Below are positions 32,316 to 43,340 of a stretch of 64,000 bases of DNA, in pieces. Source of the DNA: DASVDE01 sp963740065 (GTDB taxonomy: Bacteria; Actinomycetota; Thermoleophilia; Solirubrobacterales; 70-9); the NCBI GenBank assembly GCA_963740065.1, contig CAVUCS010000001.1, positions 124,001 to 188,000 of the forward strand, written 5' to 3'. A program made the translations under genes and the position numbers. Under the pieces are notes generated by a model that had not been told where the DNA came from, searched no databases, and saw nothing but the letters and a program-made list of their open reading frames with translations. Positions within the stretch are counted from its first letter, which is position 1, and each line of letters opens with the position of its first letter.

Positions 32316-32813
32316 ATGGCCTACGAGATGCAGATTCGCGGCACGCAGAGTGAGGTGAAAGTCCGCAGCCCGTGGGCGGCGGCGCTGCTGCCGATCATCA
32401 CCCTCGGCATCTACCACCTGGTCTGGTGGTACCGGATCAATCGCGAGTTGCGCGACTACGGCCAGGCAAAGGGCTACGACCTCGGTCAGAACCCGACCAA
32501 CTCGGTGCTGGCGCTGTTCCCGGGCGGATTGATCATCGTCCCGGCGCTGATCACCTACTGGCGCGGAGTCAAGCGCGTGATGGGCGCGTCCAAGCTGGCC
32601 GGCAAAGAGCCGCTCAACGGTTGGATCGCGATCCTCCTCTACGTGTTCCTCGCCCCCGGGCTCTGGGCCTACCTTCAGGTCGCGCTCAACGACATCTGGC
32701 TCGAGGAGGCCGAGGCGCTTGCCGGCCAGGAGTCGCCGCCCGCCCCGGCGGACGCGATGCCCCCGCCGCTTCCCCCCGAGCAGCAGCAGCCCCCGGCGCC
32801 TCCCAGCGCCTAG
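32316..32813 (+). CDS. DUF4234 membrane protein
   Basis: A 165-residue protein with three likely membrane segments: AALLPIITLGIYHLVWWYRI (residues 23-43), SVLALFPGGLIIVPALITYW and WIAILLYVFLAPGLWAYLQV. The first carries the G-I-Y-x-x-x-W-x-Y-R motif of DUF4234. The C-terminus is a Pro-rich tail with PPPLPPEQQQPPAPP. Cytoplasmic-membrane location expected; function unknown. A strong hairpin follows its stop. Confidence 0.8.
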   Translation: MAYEMQIRGTQSEVKVRSPWAAALLPIITLGIYHLVWWYRINRELRDYGQAKGYDLGQNPTNSVLALFPGGLIIVPALITYWRGVKRVMGASKLAGKEPLNGWIAILLYVFLAPGLWAYLQVALNDIWLEEAEALAGQESPPAPADAMPPPLPPEQQQPPAPPSA

Positions 32814-32819
32814 GCGTTA

Positions 32820-32852
32820 CAGGTCAGGCCCGGCTCCAATCCGGGCCTGACC
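32820..32852. terminator. Hairpin between the DUF4234 gene and rlmN
   Basis: AGGTCAGGCCCGG (32820-32832) and CCGGGCCTGACCT (32840-32852) form a perfect 13-bp stem with a 7-base loop, beginning 7 bases after the DUF4234 stop and ending 12 bases before rlmN. No U tract. Confidence 0.7.
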
Positions 32853-32864
32853 TACACTCGCCGG

Positions 32865-33845
32865 GTGGACCGCGCGCTGCTTGAACGCACGCTCGCCGAC
32901 GCCGGTGAGCCCTCCTACCGCGCCTCCCAGGTGTGGAAGTGGGTGGCGGGCGGAGCCTCCTCCTATGAGGAGATGACCAACCTGCCCGGAATCCTGCGCG
33001 ACCGCCTCGCCGACGCGGTGCCGCTTTCCACTCTCACCCTTGAGGCCGAGGCCCGCTCCGACGACGGCACCGTCAAGGCTCTCTTCCACACCGCCGACGG
33101 GCGCCCGATCGAGGCGGTGCTGATGCGCTACCGCGACGGGCGGCGCTCGGTCTGCCTTTCTTCGCAGTCGGGCTGTCCGCTGACCTGCACCTTCTGCGCG
33201 ACGGGGCAGATGAAGTTCGGCCGCAACCTGACCGCCGATGAGATCCTCGACCAGGCGCTGCATTTCCGCCGGGTCGAGGAGATCGACCACGTCGTCTTCA
33301 TGGGGATGGGGGAGCCGACGATGAACCTGGATGAGGTGCTGGCCGCCTGTAAGCGCTTGCCGGACCTCGGCGTCACCCATCGCCGCACGGCGATCTCCAC
33401 CGTCGGCTGGGTGCCGGGGATCGACGCCCTCACCGAGTGCGAGATGCCGATCAGCCTCGCCCTCTCCCTGCACGCGCCAAACGACGGCCTGCGCTCGCAG
33501 ATCATGCCGGTCAACGATCGCTACCCGCTGGCTGAGGTGCTCGCCGCCTGCGATCGCTACCGCGCCCGGCGCCGCCGCAAAGTCTTCGTCGAGTACGTGA
33601 TGCTCGACGGCGTCAACGACCTGCCCGAGCACGCCCGCCAGCTCGCCGAACTGCTCGACCCCCGCATCTACAAGGTCAACCTGATCCCCTACAACCCGAC
33701 CGGCGCCTACGACGGCTCCTCGCCGGAGCGGATCGAGCGCTTCCGCGCGATCCTCGCCGAGCACCGCCTCACCGCCACCGTCCGCCTCACCCGCGGCCGC
33801 GACATCGAGGCCGCCTGCGGCCAGCTCGCCGCCGCCACCAGCTGA
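32865..33845 (+). CDS. rlmN: 23S rRNA A2503 methyltransferase RlmN
   Basis: The radical-SAM enzyme starts with GTG (MDRALLERTLADAGEPSYRASQVWKW). The cluster motif SQSGCPLTCTFCATGQMKFG gives C104, C108 and C111. VVFMGMGEPTMNLD, SLHAPNDGLRSQIMPVNDRYPL and VEYVMLDGVND follow the RlmN order, and the mechanistic second cysteine is in RGRDIEAACGQLA near the C-terminus. It methylates C2 of A2503 in 23S rRNA and A37 in some tRNAs. Length of 326 residues is slightly short but complete. Confidence 0.95.
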   Translation: MDRALLERTLADAGEPSYRASQVWKWVAGGASSYEEMTNLPGILRDRLADAVPLSTLTLEAEARSDDGTVKALFHTADGRPIEAVLMRYRDGRRSVCLSSQSGCPLTCTFCATGQMKFGRNLTADEILDQALHFRRVEEIDHVVFMGMGEPTMNLDEVLAACKRLPDLGVTHRRTAISTVGWVPGIDALTECEMPISLALSLHAPNDGLRSQIMPVNDRYPLAEVLAACDRYRARRRRKVFVEYVMLDGVNDLPEHARQLAELLDPRIYKVNLIPYNPTGAYDGSSPERIERFRAILAEHRLTATVRLTRGRDIEAACGQLAAATS

Positions 33846-33894
33846 ACGCTTTCGACTTTGTGGTCGCTATGGGGACCACAAAGTCGAAAGCGTT
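33845..33894. terminator. Long perfect hairpin after rlmN
   Basis: Two exactly complementary 21-base arms (33845-33865 and 33874-33894, starting AACGCTTTCGACTTTGTGG) around an 8-base loop begin at the last base of the rlmN stop codon. No U tract follows. Probable strong terminator, or an insulating cruciform. Confidence 0.7.
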
Positions 33895-33927
33895 GTTTGG
33901 CCGGGCAGCCAGTTAGGATCGCCAGCC

Positions 33928-35361
33928 GTGCCCGTTGAGACGCAGTCGCCCGTCGCGAAACCGCCGCAGATGTCCCCCAATCCGTTCCGGCGAATCGCCG
34001 ACGACGTGCGCGCGGAGTGGGCGGGGCGCGGCAAGTTTCCGCCGGGCCGCAACAACTTCAGCGCATCGCGCACGCACCGCATCGCGCACGATCCGCTGCC
34101 GATTCTCCTCTCCGCCTATGAGGAGTTCGGCCCGATCTTCAGCCTCCGCCTCTTCTATACGCGCGCCGTCTTCATGCTCGGCCCGGAGGCCAACCACTTC
34201 GTCACCGTCTCCCATCCGGAGAACTTTCACTGGCGCGAGGGCAGCTTCGGCGACCTGATTCCGCTGCTCGGCGACGGGCTGCTGACGATCGACGAGGACT
34301 ACCACGACCGGGCCCGGGCGATCATGCTTCCAGCCTTCCACCGCGAGCAGCTGAAGTCGATGATCGACTCGATGTTCGTCGAGGCGGAGGCGGCGATCGC
34401 CGCTCTGCGCCCCGGGCAGGTTGTCGATGTCTACGACTGGATGCGCAACCTGGCGATGCGGATCGCGATGCGCGCCCTGCTCGGACTCGACCCCGACGAG
34501 GCGGGCAGAGGCGCAGCCGCGGCCGAGCACTTCGAGCGGGCGCTCGCCTTCTACGGAATCGATTTTCCGCTGCGCTTCCTGCGCGGGCCGGGTTCACCCT
34601 GGAGCAGACTGAACACCTCCCGGGCGATCCTCGACGAGATCGTCTTCAGTGAGATCAGCCGCCGCCGGGCCAGTCCCGACCCGGGCAGAAAGGACATCCT
34701 CAGCCTGCTGATCGGCGCCCGCGGCGAGGCGGGGGAATCCTTCACCGACCGCGAGGTGCGCGACCAGGTGATGACCCTGATGTTCGCCGGGCACGACACC
34801 TCGACCTCGACCCTCACCTTCATGATGCATGAGCTGGCGCGCCACCCGGAGGTGTTGACGCGCCTCTGCGAGGAGCAGGACAGCGTCCTCGCCGGCGCGA
34901 TCCCCACGGTCGATCAGTTGGAGAGAGAACTTCCCTACCTCGACATGGTGCTCGACGAGGTGCTGCGCCTCTATCCACCCGCTTGGATCGGTCCCCGCCG
35001 CGCCGTCCGCGACTTCGAGTTCGGCGGCTACATGGTGCCCAGAGGCGCCTACGTCAACTACTGCTCCTGGGCCAGCCACCGCATCCCCGAAGTCTTCCCC
35101 GACCCCGAGGCGTTCATTCCCGAGCGCTTCACCCGCGAGCGCAAGGCGGCGCTGCCGCGCGGCGCCTACGTCCCCTTCGGCGGCGGCCAGCGGATCTGCA
35201 TCGGCAAGCGCTTCGGCCAGACCGAGGTGAAGCTGGTGGCGACGATGCTGCTCCAAAAGCTGCGCCTCGACGCGATGCCGGGTCGCACGATGACGATCCG
35301 CCAAATGCCGACTCTCTCACCCAAGGACGGTCTGGAGATGCGGGTACTGTCCCGGCGGTGA
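33928..35361 (+). CDS. Cytochrome P450
   Basis: A 477-residue soluble P450 starts with GTG. The I-helix motif is FAGHDTSTSTLTF, the ExxR motif is in DEVLRLYPPAWIGPRR, and the haem loop is FGGGQRICIGKRF with the ligand cysteine near residue 424. The proximal PERF motif (FIPERF) is present. The closest family by feel is the CYP110/CYP4-like group with a CxG of ICIG. It is directly followed by an MFS exporter whose GTG overlaps its stop, suggesting oxidation and export of a metabolite, but the substrate is unknown. Confidence 0.9.
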   Translation: MPVETQSPVAKPPQMSPNPFRRIADDVRAEWAGRGKFPPGRNNFSASRTHRIAHDPLPILLSAYEEFGPIFSLRLFYTRAVFMLGPEANHFVTVSHPENFHWREGSFGDLIPLLGDGLLTIDEDYHDRARAIMLPAFHREQLKSMIDSMFVEAEAAIAALRPGQVVDVYDWMRNLAMRIAMRALLGLDPDEAGRGAAAAEHFERALAFYGIDFPLRFLRGPGSPWSRLNTSRAILDEIVFSEISRRRASPDPGRKDILSLLIGARGEAGESFTDREVRDQVMTLMFAGHDTSTSTLTFMMHELARHPEVLTRLCEEQDSVLAGAIPTVDQLERELPYLDMVLDEVLRLYPPAWIGPRRAVRDFEFGGYMVPRGAYVNYCSWASHRIPEVFPDPEAFIPERFTRERKAALPRGAYVPFGGGQRICIGKRFGQTEVKLVATMLLQKLRLDAMPGRTMTIRQMPTLSPKDGLEMRVLSRR

Positions 35362-36770
35362 GCACGGCGGCGGAGCGACTCAGTCCCTGGACGCTGTGGT
35401 TCGGCGGGCTCGCTTTTTTCACTTGTTACCTCGGCCAGACGGTGCTGGGGGTGATTCAGCCGACGATCGCCGCCGACCTCGACCTCAGCGCTTCCGAGGC
35501 GCAGTGGATCGTCAACGCTTTCTTCCTGACGCTGGCCCTGTTCGCGGCGCCGGGAGGGCGGCTCGGCGACTACTACGGCCATCGCCAGGTTCTGCTCGTG
35601 GCGCTGGCGGTGTTCGCCCTGGGCTCGGCGTCGGCGGCGGTCTCGCAAGGCTTCATCTGGCTGGTCGCGAGCATCGCCGTTGCCGGCATGGGCGCCTCGA
35701 CGCTGTACCCGTCCAGCGCGGCGATGATCGCCAACCGGGTACCGCTCGAACATCGCGGCGACGCCCTTGGCAAGTACTCGGCGATCGGCGTCACCGTGCT
35801 CTGGATCGGGCCGGTGATGGCGGGCCTGCTCACCGACGCGATCGACTGGCGGGCGATCTTCGCGCTGGACGCCGCCACAGCGGCCGGCCTCCTCGCCCTC
35901 GGCTGGCTGCGGGTCGACAACCGCGCCGCGGGTGAGCCGGCCCCCTTCGACCTGCGCGGCCTCGCCGTGCTGATGATCGGGCTGTCGTCCCTGCTCGTCG
36001 CGCTGATGCAGGCCCTCGCCTGGGGCTGGGACGCCCCGCCGACGCTGCTGCTCTTCGGCGCCGGGCTGGTCACGCTCGCCGGCTTCACCGCGCTGGAGCT
36101 TCGCACCGCGCATCCGCTTCTGGACGTCAGTCTGCTGCGCCGCCGCGCCATGGCCGGGATCGCGATCGCGATGTTCACCGCCCAGGTCGTAATCACCGGC
36201 TACCTCGTCTACGGCGCCACCTACTTTCAGCACGTGTTGGGGATGGGGCCGCTGCTCGCGTCGCTGGCGATCGCCTCTTCGATGTTCGCCGCACCCGCCT
36301 TCAGCGTCCTCGCCGGTCGCGTCACCGATCGCGCCGGCCCGCGCCGGCCGGCCCTGCTCGGCTACCTGCTCACCGCCGTCGCCTTCGTATGGATCGCCGT
36401 TTTCGCCGACCAGGACAGCTACGTCCTGTTGCTGCCGGGCCTTCTCATGCTCAACGCCACCGTGGCGCCGATGTTCACCTCCCTGCTGACCGCGCTCAGC
36501 AATGAGGTCAGCGCCGAGGAGCGCGGCGACGCCAACGCCCTGATCCTCACCCTGCGCTGGATCGGCGCCGCCGTCGGCACCATGGCCCTCGGCGTCGTCA
36601 TTCACACGGAGGGGGGCGGCGCCGCGGTGCCCAGCGCCTCCCCTTACGCCACCGCCTTCTTCCTCCTCGCCGTCGCCTCCCTGGCCGGCGCCCTCGCTTG
36701 CGCCCTGCTGCTCAGAGGCGATGCCGCCGAGAAGCGCCCGAAGCACCACCACTTTCGCCCGCACTTCTAA
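35358..36770 (+). CDS. MFS drug:H+ antiporter (DHA2/EmrB-like)
   Basis: A 470-residue membrane protein from a GTG overlapping the P450 stop. It opens with LWFGGLAFFTCYLGQTVLGVIQPTIAADLDLSASEAQWIVNAFFLTLALFAAPGGRLGDYYGHRQ, containing MFS motif A (GRLGDYYGHR), then about 12-14 hydrophobic segments, including GDALGKYSAIGVTVLWIGPVMAGLL (motif C-like GP) and LLDVSLLRRRAMAGIAIAMF, typical of DHA2 exporters. It ends with a His/Lys-rich tail (KRPKHHHFRPHF). Likely exports the P450 product or confers resistance; the substrate is inference only. Confidence 0.85.
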   Translation: MSTAAERLSPWTLWFGGLAFFTCYLGQTVLGVIQPTIAADLDLSASEAQWIVNAFFLTLALFAAPGGRLGDYYGHRQVLLVALAVFALGSASAAVSQGFIWLVASIAVAGMGASTLYPSSAAMIANRVPLEHRGDALGKYSAIGVTVLWIGPVMAGLLTDAIDWRAIFALDAATAAGLLALGWLRVDNRAAGEPAPFDLRGLAVLMIGLSSLLVALMQALAWGWDAPPTLLLFGAGLVTLAGFTALELRTAHPLLDVSLLRRRAMAGIAIAMFTAQVVITGYLVYGATYFQHVLGMGPLLASLAIASSMFAAPAFSVLAGRVTDRAGPRRPALLGYLLTAVAFVWIAVFADQDSYVLLLPGLLMLNATVAPMFTSLLTALSNEVSAEERGDANALILTLRWIGAAVGTMALGVVIHTEGGGAAVPSASPYATAFFLLAVASLAGALACALLLRGDAAEKRPKHHHFRPHF

Positions 36771-36787
36771 TCCGCGATGATCGGGCG

Positions 36788-38047
36788 ATGCGGGCCCTGG
36801 TCATCTCCGACACGCACTTCGGCGCCTGGACGGGGCGGGATCTGTTGCGCGAGGAGTTCTTTCTTGAGCGGCTTGCGCCGCGGTTGGAGGGGATCGACGA
36901 GCTGATCTTTCTCGGCGACCTGTTCGACTTTCTCTTCGGGTCGGTTGACGATGCGGTCGGGGCGTCGGAGGGGCTGCTCGACCTGATCGCCTCAAAGCTG
37001 ACCGGCAAGCGACTCGTGTTCCTCGCCGGCAACCACGACCACCACCTCGTGCATCGCGACGCCGAGGACCGGCTGGAGGAACTGCTTGCCACCGGCTCGG
37101 GCTCCAGGGAGGCGACTCCGGGCCCCGCCTATTTTCAGTCCTTCCTCGAGCGCCGTCTTCCCGGAATCGAGGTCGAGATCGCCTACCCGACCTATGCCTT
37201 CGAGGGCGTGCTCTGCACGCACGGTCACTACCTCGATCCGCATGCTCGCCTCGGCGGATCGCGCGGGGACCGGCTGCTTACCCGGACGCTGTGGGCGATC
37301 GCCACCGGCGGCCCGGAGGAGCCGAAGACGATCGAGGACTACGAGTCGGTGATCACTCTGCTCACCGAGTGGCTCTACATCGCCGCGCAGATGCCGCACG
37401 GCACCCACGCCCAACAGAACGTCTTCCGTGTGGTGCAGCGGGTGGGTGCGGCCGCGGCCGCACTCGGCGCGCCGGTTCGAGGCGCGAAGCGACTGATCGC
37501 CGAGCTGCGTGATCGCGGCGTCGTCGAGGCGACCGCGGACGAGATCGCTCTGCCCAGCGAGGAGCACTTCGACTCGGTCGTCCGCGATGAGACGGCTCGG
37601 CAGCACCGCGAGCAGCCTGGGCCAGGAGCGGGCTGGCCGCGTCCCGCCTACCCGTCGGCGACCGTGATCTCGCCGAGCGATCCTTCCGAGGGGGCGCTGG
37701 AGGCCTTCGCGCAAGTCGTCGCCAACCTGGGTTGGGATCGGGAATGCGACCGGATCGTCTTCGCCCACACCCACCAGCCGCTGGCCGATGTGCGGTCGTC
37801 ACGCGACTCACGCACCCGCTACTGGAACACCGGCTCCTGGATCTATGAGCCCGACCTCGGCTCGCGCCAGGCCTACGCTCGCTACTGCCGCTACGCCTGG
37901 CCGGGTACGGCCGTCTTGATCGACGGTGAGGAGCCCGCGCCTCGCTTGGTCGAGCTGCTCGCCGACCTCAACCCGCTGAACGGTGGACCGGGCTTGCCCG
38001 GGGGAGTAGCGTCGAGAGATCTTTCGACCGCAAGGAGGAGGAACTGA
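36788..38047 (+). CDS. Calcineurin-like metallophosphoesterase
   Basis: The 419-residue protein starts MRALVISDTHFGAW (DxH), followed by LIFLGDLFDFLFG (GDxxD), VFLAGNHDHHLV (GNHD), VLCTHGHYLDPH (H near the centre) and VFAHTHQPLAD (GHTH-like), the five blocks of the metallophosphoesterase fold. A region of roughly 150 residues between blocks (residues 160-310) is helical and not part of the basic domain. Two-metal hydrolysis of a phosphoester is expected; the length and the UDP-2,3-diacylglucosamine pyrophosphatase-like start do not settle the substrate. The last base of its stop is the first base of the next gene. Confidence 0.85.
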   Translation: MRALVISDTHFGAWTGRDLLREEFFLERLAPRLEGIDELIFLGDLFDFLFGSVDDAVGASEGLLDLIASKLTGKRLVFLAGNHDHHLVHRDAEDRLEELLATGSGSREATPGPAYFQSFLERRLPGIEVEIAYPTYAFEGVLCTHGHYLDPHARLGGSRGDRLLTRTLWAIATGGPEEPKTIEDYESVITLLTEWLYIAAQMPHGTHAQQNVFRVVQRVGAAAAALGAPVRGAKRLIAELRDRGVVEATADEIALPSEEHFDSVVRDETARQHREQPGPGAGWPRPAYPSATVISPSDPSEGALEAFAQVVANLGWDRECDRIVFAHTHQPLADVRSSRDSRTRYWNTGSWIYEPDLGSRQAYARYCRYAWPGTAVLIDGEEPAPRLVELLADLNPLNGGPGLPGGVASRDLSTARRRN

Positions 38048-38865
38048 TGGACACCACTACCGCTGAGCAGCTCAAGGAGGGACAGAGAAGAGTCTGGGCC
38101 TCCGGAGACTGGCCCACCATGGCCACCACGATTCAAGAGGTCTCCGACTCGACGGTCGAAGCGATCGGCGTCGAGGAAGGACAGGACTACCTGGACGTGG
38201 CCACCGGCAGCGGCAACGCCGCTATCGCCGCGGCGCGGCGCGGCGCCCGGGTGACCGGCCTCGACCTCGTCCCCGAGTTGGTCGAGGCCGCCCGGAGCCG
38301 AGCCGCGGATGAAGGAGTCAGCGCGGAATTCGTGGTTGGCAACGCTGAAGAGCTGCCGTTTGGAGATGACTCGTTCGATCGCGTCACCTCGATTTTCGGG
38401 GCGATATTCGCGCCGCGCCACCAGATGGCGGCCGACGAGTTGGTCCGGGTGTGTCGTGCGGGGGGCGTCATCGCGGTGACCGGATGGACTCCCGAAGGCA
38501 TGAACGGGCAGATGTTCAGAACGCTCGGCGGTTACATGCCACCTCCGCCCGAGGGGTTCATGCCGCCGGCGCTGTGGGGAAGTGAAGACCATGTGCGCGG
38601 CCTCTTTTCCGCCCCCGGCCTGGAAGTGAGCTGTGAAAAGCGGATGGCGAACTTCGACTGGGAGTCGACGGAGAGCTGGGTCGAGTACTGCGAGCGCAAC
38701 CTCGGCCCCACCGTGATGGCGAAGGCGGCGCTTGAGCCGCAGGGCAAGTGGGAGGCGGCCAGGGCCGACCTACTCGACCTCGGCGAGCGCTTCAACGAGG
38801 CCGACGACGGCACGATGCGAACCCGCTCCGAGTACCTGCTCACCAAGGTGACGCTCCCCGAATAA
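38047..38865 (+). CDS. SAM-dependent methyltransferase
   Basis: The 272-residue class I methyltransferase has a strong site AAGGAGGAGGAACTG before its ATG. SAM-binding motif I is YLDVATGSGNAAIAAARRG, motif II GLDLVPELVEAAR, and AEELPFGDDSFDRVTSIFGAIFAP is motif IV/post. The start TTTAEQLKEGQRRVWASGDW is typical of the UbiE/Methyltransf_11-like group found in actinobacteria. Substrate unknown. It follows the phosphoesterase without a gap and is closed by a perfect hairpin. Confidence 0.85.
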   Translation: MDTTTAEQLKEGQRRVWASGDWPTMATTIQEVSDSTVEAIGVEEGQDYLDVATGSGNAAIAAARRGARVTGLDLVPELVEAARSRAADEGVSAEFVVGNAEELPFGDDSFDRVTSIFGAIFAPRHQMAADELVRVCRAGGVIAVTGWTPEGMNGQMFRTLGGYMPPPPEGFMPPALWGSEDHVRGLFSAPGLEVSCEKRMANFDWESTESWVEYCERNLGPTVMAKAALEPQGKWEAARADLLDLGERFNEADDGTMRTRSEYLLTKVTLPE

Positions 38866-38868
38866 AGC

Positions 38869-38915
38869 TTCCGCTGCGACTTATCCTCGACTATCGAGGA
38901 TAAGTCGCAGCGGAA
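38869..38915. terminator. Long perfect hairpin between the methyltransferase and glnN
   Basis: A 22-base arm (38869-38890, TTCCGCTGCGACTTATCC...) is exactly complementary to 38894-38915 with only a 3-base loop. It starts 3 bases after the methyltransferase stop and ends 9 bases before the glnN stop, so it can serve both convergent genes. Confidence 0.75.
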
Positions 38916-38924
38916 CGAGACTCG

Positions 38925-41074
<2,150 letters not shown>

Positions 41075-41233
41075 CGCTGTGTCAGTCCCTCACTTGGCGG
41101 CGCCCGGCGGGGCGCATTCGATTACCGGTCTCACTCCCTTATGAAGAGCCAAAGCAGCCTAATGGGCAAGCGCGGGCAATGCCTTTATACGAGCGGATAA
41201 CGATCAGCCCCCCCGTTTGTACCTGCGCGCAAT

Positions 41234-41284
41234 CGCCGAGTTCGCCGTTGTTCCCGGTATGCGGGAACAACGGCGAACTCGGCG
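41234..41284. repeat. Long perfect hairpin between divergent glnN and beta-oxidation gene
   Basis: A 23-base arm (41234-41256, CGCCGAGTTCGCCGTTGTT...) is the exact complement of 41262-41284 with a 5-base loop. Unlike the other long hairpins it lies between two divergent genes, about 160 bases upstream of glnN and 55 bases upstream of the dehydrogenase start, so it is not a simple terminator; it could be a regulatory site or insulator. Confidence 0.7.
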
Positions 41285-41339
41285 GGAGGGAGCGGTCTAT
41301 AGCCTTGCGCGCGTCAACTAACCGGAGGGCTCTCTCGCA

Positions 41340-43340
41340 ATGTTCGTTTCCAAGGCCGCCGTCGTCGGCGGAGGCACCATGGGCGGTGAGATCGCGCAGG
41401 CGATCGCCGCCGCCGACATCCCCGTCGTCGTCAAGGACATCGACCAGAAGTTCGTCGATGCCGCGGTTGAGAAAGCGCGCGCCGTCACAGAGGGCCAGCT
41501 CGGCCGCCTGGTCAAGAAGGAGAAGCTGACCCAGGAACAGGCCGACGCGCGGCTCGCCGAGGTAATGGGGCTGATTACGGGAACCACGAGCTACGAGGAG
41601 TTCGGCGACGTCGACTTCGTGGTCGAGGCGGTGCCGGAGAAGATGGCGATCAAGCAGGCGGTCTTCCGCGAGCTGGACGCGGCCACGCCCGGCCACGCGA
41701 TCCTCGCCTCCAACACGTCTTCGCTCTCGATTACCGAGATCGGCGAGGCGACGCTGCGGCCGGACAAGGTCGTCGGCTTTCACTTCTTCTACCCGGCCTC
41801 GGTGATGCCGCTGGTCGAGGTGATCATGGGCGACGACACCTCGCCCGAGACGGCGACCGCCTCCTACAACTTCGCCCAGGCGATCAAGAAGCAGCCGATC
41901 GTCTGCGGTGAGGTGCCCGGCTTCGTCGTCAACCGGATCCTGATGGCGACGATCGGTGAGATCTGGCGCGCGCAGGAGGAGCAGGGCCTCTCCCTGAAGG
42001 CGATCGACGAGGCAATCGCCGCCGCCCAGGTGGCGCCGATGGGCCCCTTCTTCCTCACTGACCTGTTGGGGCTGGACACAGTCCTGCACGTCGCCGAGCA
42101 CCTGCACGAGTCCTACGGCGAGACCTTCTACGTCCACCAGGGACTGAAGCAACTGGTCGCCGACGGCAAGCTCGGCGCCAAGAGCGGCGGCGAGGGCTTC
42201 TTCAAGGAGGGCGAGCAGACGGTGCCGGGCGATGCCAACCCCGACGCCGAGGAGCTGGTCGCGCTGTTCACCAGCCGGGCGTTGATCGAGGCCTGCCAGC
42301 TGGTCGAGGAGGGCGTCTGCTCGGTCCGCGACATCGACGTCGGGATGATGGCCGGCGCCGGGCTCGACCCGCGCAAAGGCCTGCTGCCCCCGTTCTGGAA
42401 AGCCGACATCGAGGGCCTCGGCACGGTGCTGGAGCGGATGGAGCAGCTCGAGGAGAAGTACGGCGAGCGTTTCGCGCCGCCGGTGACGCTGAAGCGGCTG
42501 GTCGCTCAGGGCCGCCTCGGGATGGCCGCCGGCCAGGGCTTCTACCCCTACCCGCAGCCCGACGAGGGCGAGCAGGCGGACACGGTGAAGCTGGAGACTC
42601 GCGACGGCGTCGCGATCGCCTGGCTCGCCAACGCGCCGATGAACGCCGTCTCCCCGGACGTGATCCGGGATCTCGGCACGGTCTGGGAGAAGGTCAAGGC
42701 ATCGGGTGACATCGGGGCGATGGTGATCGCCTCCTCGGTCCCGATCGTCTTCTCGGCCGGCGCCGACATCAAGGCCTTCACCCAGATGGATGAGGCGGCT
42801 GGCGAGGAGCTGATCCACGCCGGCCACGCGCTGCTGCGCGACCTCGGCCAGGCAAGGGTGGCGACGGTCGCCGCCGTCAACGCGCTCGCCTTCGGCGGCG
42901 GTTGCGAGCTGGCGATGGCCTGCGACGTGCGGATCGCGGCCGAGTCGGCCGTCTTCGGCCAGCCGGAGATCAAGCTCGGGATCATCCCCGGCTTCGGCGG
43001 CACCCAGCGGTTGCCGCGCCTGGTCGGACCCAGCAAAGCGCTGGAGATGAACCTGGTCGGCGACGCGATCTCCTCCGAGGAGGCGCTCGAGTACGGGCTC
43101 GCCAACCGGGTCGTCCCCGACCACGAGCTGTTCGAGACGGCGTTGATGTGGGGTCGCAAGCTCGCCGCCCAAGCGCCGGTGGCGGTCGGGCAGATCAAGA
43201 GCGTCTCCCACCAGGGCGACCTCGACGAGGGGATCGAGGCCGAGAAGCACGGCTTCGCGGCTGCCTTCCAGAGCGAGGACGGCAAGGAGGGAATCTCCGC
43301 CTTCCTCGGCAAGCGCACCCCCAAGTGGCAGGGGAAGTAG
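41340..43340 (+). CDS. Fused 3-hydroxyacyl-CoA dehydrogenase / enoyl-CoA hydratase
   Basis: A 666-residue beta-oxidation enzyme. The NAD-binding half comes first: AAVVGGGTMGGEIAQAIAAADI, VVEAVPEKMAIKQAVFRELD, SSLSITEIGEATLRPDKVVGFHFFYPASVMPLVEV (catalytic His) and CGEVPGFVVNRILMA. The crotonase half begins near residue 415: LETRDGVAIAWLANAPMNAV, VFSAGADIKAFTQM (oxyanion hole), FGGGCELAMACDVRIA and IIPGFGGTQRLPRLVG with the GTQR block. The order dehydrogenase-hydratase is the reverse of FadB/FadJ. It hydrates enoyl-CoA and oxidises the product to 3-ketoacyl-CoA. A HAD phosphatase gene overlaps its end. Confidence 0.9.
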   Translation: MFVSKAAVVGGGTMGGEIAQAIAAADIPVVVKDIDQKFVDAAVEKARAVTEGQLGRLVKKEKLTQEQADARLAEVMGLITGTTSYEEFGDVDFVVEAVPEKMAIKQAVFRELDAATPGHAILASNTSSLSITEIGEATLRPDKVVGFHFFYPASVMPLVEVIMGDDTSPETATASYNFAQAIKKQPIVCGEVPGFVVNRILMATIGEIWRAQEEQGLSLKAIDEAIAAAQVAPMGPFFLTDLLGLDTVLHVAEHLHESYGETFYVHQGLKQLVADGKLGAKSGGEGFFKEGEQTVPGDANPDAEELVALFTSRALIEACQLVEEGVCSVRDIDVGMMAGAGLDPRKGLLPPFWKADIEGLGTVLERMEQLEEKYGERFAPPVTLKRLVAQGRLGMAAGQGFYPYPQPDEGEQADTVKLETRDGVAIAWLANAPMNAVSPDVIRDLGTVWEKVKASGDIGAMVIASSVPIVFSAGADIKAFTQMDEAAGEELIHAGHALLRDLGQARVATVAAVNALAFGGGCELAMACDVRIAAESAVFGQPEIKLGIIPGFGGTQRLPRLVGPSKALEMNLVGDAISSEEALEYGLANRVVPDHELFETALMWGRKLAAQAPVAVGQIKSVSHQGDLDEGIEAEKHGFAAAFQSEDGKEGISAFLGKRTPKWQGK

